Origin: Actinomycetota bacterium
GTDB lineage: Bacteria; Actinomycetota; AC-67
Direction of reading: 5' to 3'
NCBI GenBank assembly: GCA_005883175.1
Contig: VAYV01000183.1
Location: 1-9,944 of the forward strand
Length of the DNA stretch: 9,944 bases
Shown: positions 1 through 6,009 of the stretch, one piece after another
Layout of the letters: each line of letters starts with the position of its first letter
How positions within the stretch are numbered: the first letter of the stretch is position 1
Position numbers and translations under genes: made by a program
The notes under the pieces: model-generated
What the model saw: only the letters and a program-made list of their open reading frames with translations
The model's database searches: none
What the model was told of the DNA's origin: nothing

Positions 1-1
1 C

Positions 2-619
2 TACCGAGATTTCATCTGGAGCGTTCGCGATGCAGGGAATTCCGCGGGCTTGGTTACTTCTCGTCTCGCGCTCGTCGTGGCGAATGTCGTCGTGGGGGGT
101 CTCGCGTTGTTGTTGGCCATCGCGGGTCTCGATATCCAAGGCCAAGGCGAGGGGTTCAAGCTGGCCTCGGGACCGATCATCGCCATCGTCCTCGTCGCAG
201 CTCAACTTGCGATGACCCCGCTGCTTCGCCGGCGCACCACGAGAGGCGCTGGGGACTTCCGGAGGTGGATGGGTTTCAAGCACTTCCTCAAAGATTTCTC
301 GCAGGTGGGAGCGTGGCGGCCCCCGGCCGTCGAGATCTGGGAGGAGTATCTCGTGTACGCCGTTCCGCTGGGAGTGGCTCATGAAGTCGGCAAAGCCGTC
401 GATCTCAAGGCGCTCCCGCAGCTGCCCGGCGAGCTGACGTGGTTCGGCTTCCACGTCGAGGCCGACCGTTCTCTTGGAGACTCCATCGGAGGCCTTACGA
501 GATCATTCGCCGCCTCGGCCGAGGCCACGTTCGCGGCCAAACCACCAAGGGGAGCGGGTCGCTTCTCTGGCGGAGGCAGGGCGTCACGGAGGAAAAGCCC
601 GGAGCCGGCGCGTAGGTGA
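2..619 (+). CDS. DUF2207-type membrane protein, C-terminal part (5' end outside window)
   Basis: The frame is open from base 2 to the TGA at 617-619, giving 205 residues with no convincing start, so the gene begins upstream. The TTG at 50 is just an internal leucine codon. Two hydrophobic segments are visible, at about residues 22-43 and 57-75, each a likely membrane helix. They are followed by basic residues and a soluble stretch with the pattern FKHFLKDFS ... IWEEYLVYAVPLGVA. That pattern is typical of the C-terminal half of DUF2207 (YciQ-like) predicted membrane proteins, whose function is unknown. Family members usually end in a long glycine-rich tail after an FSGGG motif. Here RFSGGG is followed by a short basic tail (RASRRKSPEPARR), so the tail is short or altered. 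The next gene begins 61 bases downstream on the same strand. Family assignment is from memory of the motif pattern. Confidence 0.75.
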   Translation, partial: YRDFIWSVRDAGNSAGLVTSRLALVVANVVVGGLALLLAIAGLDIQGQGEGFKLASGPIIAIVLVAAQLAMTPLLRRRTTRGAGDFRRWMGFKHFLKDFSQVGAWRPPAVEIWEEYLVYAVPLGVAHEVGKAVDLKALPQLPGELTWFGFHVEADRSLGDSIGGLTRSFAASAEATFAAKPPRGAGRFSGGGRASRRKSPEPARR

Positions 620-627
620 GTGCTGGA

Positions 628-648
628 CGCGCGCGCGCAGCGCGCGCG
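628..648. repeat. Alternating CG tract forming a perfect hairpin
   Basis: Bases 628-638 are pure alternating C and G, 639 is A, and 640-648 are again alternating. Arms 630-638 and 640-648 are exact inverted complements around the single A, so a very stable stem of 7 to 8 pairs with a small loop could form. It lies just after the DUF2207 stop and before the acyl-CoA synthetase ribosome site. There is no T-tract, so it is at best an atypical terminator. Alternating CG of this length can also adopt Z-form DNA. Confidence 0.5.
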
Positions 649-670
649 AGGATGAGCCTCACGAGAGCAT

Positions 671-675
671 GGAGG
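671..675 (+). promoter_or_regulatory. Ribosome binding site of the acyl-CoA synthetase
   Basis: A perfect GGAGG sits five bases before the ATG at 681. It decides between the ATG codons at 669, 681 and 693: only 681 is properly spaced, and it gives the family-like beginning MQSTMQDFPLT. Confidence 0.75.
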
Positions 676-680
676 CCGCG

Positions 681-2315
681 ATGCAGAGCACGATGCAAGA
701 CTTCCCCCTGACGATCGGCATGATCTTCCGTCATGGCCGCTCCGTCTATTCGGATAGCGAAGTCGCCACCTTCGAGGGCGGGTCCTACCGCCGCGCGACC
801 TTCGCACAAGTAGCCGATCGAGCAGAGCGGCTCGCGGCCGCACTGAAACGACTCGGCGTCGAAGCCGGCGACCGCGTCGGAACGTTCTGCTGGAACACGC
901 AGGAGCATCTCGAGGCGTATTTCGCCATTCCGTGTATGGGCGCTGTGATGCACACGCTGAACCTGCGGCTCTTCACGGACCAGCTGACGTACGTCGTCAA
1001 CCACGCCGAGGACAAGGTCATCATCGTCGACGATTCCCTCGTTCCCTTGCTTGCGCGCGTCGCAGCCGACCTCAAGACCGTCGAGACGTACATCGTGGCC
1101 GGCTCTGCGGAATGCGACACGAGTGGACTGCCCGGCGACGTCCTTCGATACGAAGAGTTGCTCGCGGCCGAGAAGCCGGGCTTCACGTGGCCGGAGATCG
1201 ACGAACGAAGCGCCGCCGCGATGTGCTACACAACGGGGACGACCGGCGACCCGAAAGGCGTCGCGTATTCGCATCGCTCGACGGTCTTGCATGCATTCGG
1301 GGGGCTGCCGAACGGCGTGCTCGGAATGACGGAGAACGATCGCTTGCTTCCGATCGTGCCGATGTTCCACGCCAACGCCTGGGGATTCCCGTACTAAGGA
1401 TGGTTCGCCGGCGCCGACTTCGTGATGCCGGGCCGGTTCCTGCAGGCGGAGCCGCTCTGCACGATGATCCAGCAAGAGCGCGTCACCTTCGCCGGCGCGG
1501 TGCCGACCATCTGGAACGACGTTCTCCGTTACAGCGAGCAGAACGACGTCGACCTCTCGTCGATCCGATTCGTCATTTGCGGCGGCTCCGCGGTTCCGGC
1601 GTCGCTGATCGAACGCTTCGATCAAAAGTTCGGCGTCAAGATCTACCAAGGGTGGGGGATGACCGAGACGTCTCCGCTTGCAGCCGTGGCGCGCGCGCCG
1701 AAGGGGACGCCACAGGAGGAAGAGATCCAGTGGCGCGAACGAACCGGCCGCATCGTCGCCGGCGTCGAGGTACGCATCGTCGACGACTCCGGCAACGTGC
1801 TTCCCTGGGACGGCGAAAGCGTCGGCGAGATCGAGATCCGTGGGCCGTGGATAACCGCGCGCTACTACCAAGACGACGCTCCGGAGAAGTTCCACGACGG
1901 CTGGTTGCGCACCGGCGACGTCGGTTCGATCGATCCCAAAGGCTTCATCCAGATCTCGGACCGCGTGAAGGACGTGATCAAATCCGGCGGAGAGTGGATC
2001 AGCTCGGTCGATGTCGAGAACACGCTGATGGGTCACCCCGACGTGATCGAAGCCGCGGTCATCGGCGTCCCCGACGAGAAGTGGGACGAGCGACCCCTCG
2101 CGTGTGTGGTTCTCCGCGAAGGCGCGACGGCGACGCCCGAAGACCTGCGCGCGTTCCTTCAGGACAAGCTCGCCCGCTGGTGGCTCCCCGAACGGTGGAC
2201 GATCATCACGGAGATCCCGAAGACGAGCGTCGGCAAGTTCGACAAGAAAGTGCTGCGCGCGCGCAACGCCGGGGGAGAGCTCGACGTGACGGAGCTGGAG
2301 AAGCCGACGCGTTAG
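681..2315 (+). pseudogene. Fatty-acyl-CoA synthetase (AlkK / ttLC-FACS type), interrupted by an in-frame TAA
   Basis: This is an ANL-superfamily adenylate-forming enzyme that would activate fatty acids to acyl-CoA with ATP. Counting the stop as a codon, it spans 544 positions, normal for the family. Visible motifs are the P-loop YTTGTTGDPKG from residue 183, MFHANAWG at 228-235, GWGMTET at 324-330, TGD with Asp413, the hinge DRVKDVIKSGGEW from 427, and the catalytic lysine of the C-terminal domain, Lys519, in SVGKFDKK. The combination MFHANAW plus GGEWISSVDVEN points to the AlkK / Thermus long-chain synthetase branch. Codon 239 (1395-1397) is TAA; the same frame resumes at once with well-conserved sequence, so this is a single-codon lesion. 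The truncated 238-residue product lacks most of the adenylation domain and should be inactive. TAA is not a known selenocysteine or pyrrolysine codon, so recoding is unlikely. A sequencing error is a real alternative. Confidence 0.88.
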
Positions 2316-3779
2316 CTACAGTTTCTCGGCGAACTCCGCTTCCTCGGGACCGGGCTTCCCGCGCACGGTCAGGATCCCGAGCGCGATCAAGACACCGGCG
2401 ATCATGATCGCAACCTGGTTCTTGTCCGGATGGAAGTGGAGGATCGGCAAGTTCAACCCTCCATTCGGAACTGCACTGGCGATCCCGGCCGCCGCAAGGG
2501 CGCCGACCGACAGTGCGATGCGGAACAGCATGTGCACGACGGCCATGACGCGGCCCCGGTGCTGGTCGTCCGAGCGGCCCTGCACCGCGCTCATCGCAAC
2601 GATCACCGCCGTGCTGAACGACGCGCCGAACACGGACGCCAACCCGTACGCGATCCAGATGACGGGGAAGATGCCCATCACGATCAGAACACTCCCCATG
2701 GTGAGCAACGCGATCCGCACCATCCACTTCACACCGCCCGGCGGCTTGAACTGCGAGATCAGGAAACCGCCGAGCATCCCGGCCCCGAAGATGCCCATGA
2801 GGAATCCGAACTGGACGTCTCCGCCTTTGAGCGTCTGGTGCACGTAGCCGACGCCGAGCGCGAAGAGAACGCCTCCGCCCAGCATCGCAACGCCGCACGA
2901 GTACGCGAGGCCGCGAAGCAGCGGGCGGTCGCGGATGTAATCCACGCCTTCTTTCACCGACGTGAAGAATCCCTCGGCCCCGTTCTCATCGGCGTGCTGC
3001 ACCATGCCGAGGGTCATCCGCTGGATCATCGCTGCGGACACCAAGAAGGTCACCGCGTCGAAGAAGAACGCGAACGCCTCCGGGTGGCCCATGAACAGGT
3101 GGTGACCGTTGACCGCCAGCGGGAAGTGCATCCCCGTCCATGCGAGCAGCGCGAAGATCGGACCGGACAAGGGGATCCCGCCGTAGGACGACGCCATCAC
3201 CATCGCGTTCGCCGCTTCGAGGTGGTGCTGCTGAACGACGTTCGGCACGCTCGCGTCGCGCGCGGGCAAGAAGACCAGCGAGAAGCACGCCTGGGCGAAC
3301 GCGATGCCGTACAGGACTCCGATGTGCGGCAGGAAGGGGACGACCAAGATCAGTGCGAAGCGGATCAGGTCGGCCGAGACCATGATCTTCTTGCGGTCCC
3401 AGCGATCCGAGAGCACACCGCCGATGGGTGTCGCGAAGAATGCGGGGATCAGCTGCAGGATGAGCACGATGGCCACGGCGGCCGGCTGGTGCGGCTGAAG
3501 CCGTTGTGCGGCGCTGATGAACGCGAGCGTGCCGACCCAATCGCCGAGTGCCGAAGCGGCTTGGCCCCAGAAGAGCCTGCGGAAGTCTTTGATTCGGAAG
3601 ACATCGCCGAATCCGGAGAGCGATATGCCACCGCCCGGTGGTTTCGTGGGCGGCTGATCCGCAGGGGAAGAGGGGACAGGCGCGTTGGTGCTTCGCGAGG
3701 CGTCCGTCTGTGATGGAATAGAGGTCGCCTCACGAGAAGCCTTCAACCTGGAACGAGCGTCCCGGAAAGGATCTCCCAC
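2316..3779 (-). CDS. Major facilitator superfamily exporter (DHA3 / EntS-like)
   Basis: This is an integral membrane transporter of about 487 residues with some 12 hydrophobic segments. The loop after the second helix carries MFS motif A, GGVLSDRWDRKK (bases about 3381-3423). The beginning FRRLFWGQAASALGDW resembles the DHA3 group (macrolide, enterobactin and multidrug exporters). The substrate cannot be read from the sequence. An N-terminal tail rich in Pro, Ser and Thr precedes the first helix and is probably cytoplasmic and disordered. The start is uncertain. There is no ATG between the divergent plsY gene and helix 1, and candidates are GTG at 3779 and TTG at 3746. I chose 3779 because a TANNNT hexamer lies nine bases upstream. 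The stop codon (2316-2318) directly abuts the acyl-CoA synthetase stop. The frame looks intact throughout. Confidence 0.85.
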   Translation of the reverse strand: MGDPFRDARSRLKASREATSIPSQTDASRSTNAPVPSSPADQPPTKPPGGGISLSGFGDVFRIKDFRRLFWGQAASALGDWVGTLAFISAAQRLQPHQPAAVAIVLILQLIPAFFATPIGGVLSDRWDRKKIMVSADLIRFALILVVPFLPHIGVLYGIAFAQACFSLVFLPARDASVPNVVQQHHLEAANAMVMASSYGGIPLSGPIFALLAWTGMHFPLAVNGHHLFMGHPEAFAFFFDAVTFLVSAAMIQRMTLGMVQHADENGAEGFFTSVKEGVDYIRDRPLLRGLAYSCGVAMLGGGVLFALGVGYVHQTLKGGDVQFGFLMGIFGAGMLGGFLISQFKPPGGVKWMVRIALLTMGSVLIVMGIFPVIWIAYGLASVFGASFSTAVIVAMSAVQGRSDDQHRGRVMAVVHMLFRIALSVGALAAAGIASAVPNGGLNLPILHFHPDKNQVAIMIAGVLIALGILTVRGKPGPEEAEFAEKL

Positions 3780-3788
3780 GTCTCCTGA

Positions 3789-3794
3789 AATGTA
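3789..3794 (-). promoter_or_regulatory. Possible -10 element of the MFS gene
   Basis: On the minus strand this reads TACATT, an actinobacterial-style TANNNT, nine bases before the GTG at 3779. No good -35 is visible. It lies in the 51-base divergent gap between the exporter and plsY, where I see no other clear signal. It is supported mainly by a similar hexamer placement before two other genes in the window. Confidence 0.25.
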
Positions 3795-3830
3795 CTCCAG
3801 CCCCTCTGTTGTTCCCGGGCGCGATCGCTG

Positions 3831-4475
3831 ATGCACACGCTCGCCTGGGTCATCGTGGCGTTCGTGGCGGGTACCATTCCCAGCCCCTATCTGATCGCGC
3901 TGCTGGCCCCTCGGCCGGACGTGATCAAGGAGATGCGCCGCGAAGACTCGCCCGGCGACGCGCATTTCCTGGTCACTCGGCGCATCTCGAAGCCGCTCGG
4001 GGTGCTCGCGATGGTGCTCGATGTGTTCAAGGGCCTGATCCCCGCACTCGTGGCCGTCCGAGCCGGCGAAGGCGTGACGACGGTGTCATTGGTCGGCGTC
4101 GCAGCCGTCGCGGGTCACTCGTTCGCGCCGTTCCTGCGGAAATCCGGCGGCCGGGGCCTCACGACGGCCGCGGGCGTATCGCTTGCGATCATCCCCTGGG
4201 CGATGGTGGGAAGCGGGGTCATCGCGCTCGGGGGCACGATCGCGAAGAAGGGCGGGTTCGGAACGAGCGTCGGCTTCGGGCTGCTCCCCGTCTTTGCCCT
4301 GCTGATCGGCTACCCCGGCGGCTTCGTCCTGATGGCCGTGGGCATCGTCGCGCTCATCGCGATCCGCCGCCTCGAAGGTCTCGACGAGGACCGTCGTGAC
4401 GGCGTCTCGATCGGACGCGCCGTCGTCGGAAGGCTGCTCTTCGACCTGCCGCGCGGGGGTCAGGACTTCTCGTGA
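3831..4475 (+). CDS. plsY: PlsY-like glycerol-3-phosphate acyltransferase with a divergent motif 2
   Basis: This is a 214-residue polytopic membrane protein. PlsY transfers an acyl group from acyl-phosphate to glycerol-3-phosphate, the first committed step of phospholipid synthesis. Family-like segments are GTIPSPYLI (14-22, motif 1), LDVFKG (63-68) and GHSFAPFL ... GGRG (95-109, motif 3; most PlsY have GGKG). Motif 2, which in classical PlsY reads like GSGNPGATN followed by an arginine and forms the phosphate-binding loop, is replaced by DSPGDAHFLVTR (39-50). The fold is convincing, but the substrate may differ. It starts at ATG 3831 with no evident Shine-Dalgarno. Its TGA overlaps the lysC GTG in the sequence GTGA, so the two are translationally coupled. 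Length is close to that of ordinary PlsY proteins. Confidence 0.8.
   Translation: MHTLAWVIVAFVAGTIPSPYLIALLAPRPDVIKEMRREDSPGDAHFLVTRRISKPLGVLAMVLDVFKGLIPALVAVRAGEGVTTVSLVGVAAVAGHSFAPFLRKSGGRGLTTAAGVSLAIIPWAMVGSGVIALGGTIAKKGGFGTSVGFGLLPVFALLIGYPGGFVLMAVGIVALIAIRRLEGLDEDRRDGVSIGRAVVGRLLFDLPRGGQDFS
4462..4465 (+). promoter_or_regulatory. Ribosome binding site for lysC inside the end of plsY
   Basis: AGGA lies six bases before the GTG at 4472. It supports the GTG start, which overlaps the plsY stop by three bases and fits the beginning MSLIVQKFGGTSV. Confidence 0.6.
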
Positions 4476-5598
4476 GCCTGATCGTCCAGAAGTTCGGCGG
4501 AACGTCGGTCGGCGACGCCGACCGCATCAAGAACGTCGCGCGCCGCGTGGTCGAGACCCACAAGGCCGGCAAGGACGTCCTCGTCGTCGTCAGCGCGATG
4601 GGGGACACCACCGACGACTTGGTCGAGCTTGCCTCGCGCATCTCGCCGGCGCCGCCCGGGCGCGAGATGGACATGCTTCTGACCGCCGGCGAGCGCATCT
4701 CGATGGCGCTGCTTGCCATCGCGATCCAAGAGCTCGGACACGACGCGGTCTCGTTCACCGGGTCGCAGGCGGGGATCATCACGACGACGGACCACGGGCG
4801 CGCGAAGATCGTCGACGTGCGCGCGGACCGGATCCGTGAAGCGCTGGCGAAAGGCAAGATCGCGATCGTCGCGGGCTTCCAAGGCGTGTCCGAGACGGCC
4901 GACGTCACGACGCTCGGCCGCGGGGGCTCGGACACGACGGCGGTCGCGCTGGCGGCGGCGCTCGGCGCCGAGCTGTGCGAGATCTACACCGACGTCGAAG
5001 GCGTGTTCACGGCCGACCCCCGCATGGTGCCCGACGCGCGGCTGCTCCACGCGGTGTCGTATGAAGAGATGCTGGAGATGGCTGCGACCGGCGCGCGCGT
5101 GCTCATGGCTCGCTCGGTCGAATACGCTCGCAACTACGGGGTGATCATCCGCGTCGCGTCGAGCTTCTCGGACGCCGCCGGCACCTTCGTGAGGGAGGAA
5201 GACGAACGCATGGAGAAAGCGATCATCTCCGGAGTTACGCACGACGTCTCCGAGGGCAAGGTCACCGTTCAGGGCGTGACCGACCGCGCCGGCATCGCGG
5301 CGCGCTTGTTCCGCACGATCGCCGATGAAGGCATCAATGTGGACATGATCGTTCAGAACGTTTCAATGGCCGGACACACCGACATCTCGTTCACGGTATG
5401 CGGAGTCACCCGGGCGTGGCCGCCGACATGTTCGATGCGCTCGGGGAGGCCGGCGTCAACATCGAGATGATCTCGACGTCGACGATCCGCGTCTCATGTG
5501 TCGTGCGCGAAGCAGACACCGAGCGCGCCGTGCGCGCGGTCCACGAGAAGTTCAAGCTGCCGCAAGAGGCGATCGCGCGCGAGCAGCACCCGAGCTAG
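4472..5598 (+). pseudogene. lysC: Aspartate kinase with an internal deletion and frameshift in the ACT region
   Basis: Aspartate kinase phosphorylates L-aspartate, the first step toward lysine, threonine, methionine and diaminopimelate. The catalytic domain is intact: KFGGTSV at 7-13, GRGGSD at 149-154, then YTDVEGVFTADPR. The first ACT domain begins near residue 250 and runs to GHTDISFTV (309). There the reading frame fails. The next bases, in the +2 frame, encode MRSHPGVAADMF ... NIEMISTSTIRVS, the second ACT domain, to TAG 5596-5598. In the family about 39 residues separate FTV from MRSHPGV (e.g. SxxGAG just before MRS), and these are absent, so about 118 nt are missing and the frame is lost. 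As written, the protein stops at 5468-5470 after 332 residues, keeping the kinase but losing the second ACT domain that helps bind the feedback inhibitor. The deletion could be genuine or an assembly error. A simple or programmed frameshift cannot explain the missing residues. Confidence 0.9.
5194..5212 (+). promoter_or_regulatory. Candidate internal start for an aspartate kinase beta subunit
   Basis: A GGAGG at 5194-5198 (AGGAA to 5200) precedes an in-frame ATG at 5210-5212, residue 247 of the kinase, giving MEKAIISGVTHD. In Corynebacterium and Bacillus the same gene makes a regulatory beta subunit from an internal start at almost this place (established knowledge). The spacing of 9 to 11 bases is on the long side. 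The methionine codon also lies at the start of the ACT region in many homologues, so use as a start is an inference. Confidence 0.45.
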
Positions 5599-5603
5599 CT
5601 CGG
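5590..5603. terminator. Perfect 14-base palindrome across two convergent stop codons
   Basis: CCGAGCTAGCTCGG is fully self-complementary and contains both stops: lysC ends CCG AGC TAG on the plus strand and the lipoprotein ends CCG AGC TAG on the minus strand, so both proteins end Pro-Ser. It might help to terminate transcription in both directions, but it has no loop and no T-tract, so this role is tentative. Confidence 0.3.
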
Positions 5604-5933
5604 CAGGGTCGTGCCGAACTGTGGCTTGTGCGATGGGCATAGCTGCGACGCGGCGGCGACCACCACGTAGCTATAGGCGTTGAACGCCTCGCTCCCCGGC
5701 TCCGGGTTGCTCCCGATATCCCCGACGATCTGATCGCTCGGCGTGTTTGCGTCCATCTCGGCGCACGCGCGGTGACCCAGGTCGAGCAGTGTCGCGTCGG
5801 GCGCTTTGGAAAGCGATCCTGCGAGCGGAACGTGGACGAGGAGAAGGAAACGGGTCTGTCCGCCGTTGGGCGCCGACCCGCCCGCGCATGCAGCTAGGGA
5901 AACAAGAGCGAGAGCGACCGCGAGCGTCTTCAC
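5595..5933 (-). CDS. Small secreted lipoprotein with a DUF732-like domain
   Basis: This 112-residue protein starts at GTG 5933. Residues 1-16 form a short lipoprotein signal: Lys2, a hydrophobic run, then the lipobox LAAC with Cys16 as the expected lipid-anchored residue. The mature part has the pattern of DUF732, a small helical domain common in actinobacterial exported proteins: a leading hydrophobic segment, DATLLDLGHRAC, a variable middle, then an alanine-rich helix ending in QLCP. Cys57 and Cys99 could form a disulfide. Function is unknown. No start codon in better context lies upstream, and only weak Shine-Dalgarno pairing is visible (GAAAGG runs into the GTG). It converges on lysC, sharing three bases of stop codon, and diverges from asd with a 76-base gap. 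It thus separates two genes that are usually adjacent in actinobacteria. Confidence 0.7.
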   Translation of the reverse strand: MKTLAVALALVSLAACAGGSAPNGGQTRFLLLVHVPLAGSLSKAPDATLLDLGHRACAEMDANTPSDQIVGDIGSNPEPGSEAFNAYSYVVVAAASQLCPSHKPQFGTTLPS

Positions 5934-5968
5934 CTTTCGAGTGTCGTCAGGCGGACCGGCCGGCTGTA

Positions 5969-5984
5969 ACCGCGCACGCGCGGT
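5969..5984. promoter_or_regulatory. Inverted repeat in the lipoprotein/asd divergent region, possible operator
   Basis: Arms ACCGCGC and GCGCGGT (seven bases each) are exact inverted complements separated by AC. The dyad lies 12 bases upstream of the possible asd -10 element and between two divergent genes, a usual place for a repressor site. GC-rich sequence makes such dyads fairly likely by chance. Confidence 0.3.
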
Positions 5985-5996
5985 GTTCAGTGCCGG

Positions 5997-6002
5997 TACC
6001 CT
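5997..6002 (+). promoter_or_regulatory. Possible asd -10 element giving a leaderless transcript
   Basis: TACCCT ends seven bases before the A of the asd ATG at 6010, so transcription would start at or next to the start codon. A G6 run (6003-6008) lies between, too close to the ATG for a normal Shine-Dalgarno. No clear -35 is visible. Confidence 0.3.
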
Positions 6003-6009
6003 GGGGGGC

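Noticed and set aside
1395..1397. Recoding of the stop as selenocysteine or pyrrolysine
   Set aside because: Those use TGA and TAG. Here the codon is TAA, the position is not a catalytic site, and no recoding element was seen.
495..2036. Long open frame (513 codons) on the minus strand opposite the acyl-CoA synthetase
   Set aside because: Its composition is Arg, Asp and Val rich with no family pattern. It is the expected antisense mirror of a GC-rich coding gene, and the plus strand carries clear enzyme motifs.
932..2407. Long plus-strand frame overlapping the synthetase in another phase
   Set aside because: Arginine-rich out-of-frame translation of the same gene. It does not offer a way around the TAA because it does not encode family sequence.
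2430..3713. 427-codon plus-strand frame opposite the MFS exporter
   Set aside because: It is rich in His, Arg, Glu and Asp without any domain, and the minus strand encodes a coherent 12-helix transporter.
3780..3965. Extension of the MFS protein to the ATG at 3965
   Set aside because: It would overlap the divergent plsY gene by 135 bases and the extra residues show no family pattern.
5390..5400. Programmed ribosomal frameshift in lysC
   Set aside because: There is no slippery heptamer, and a frameshift would not restore the roughly 39 family residues that are absent.
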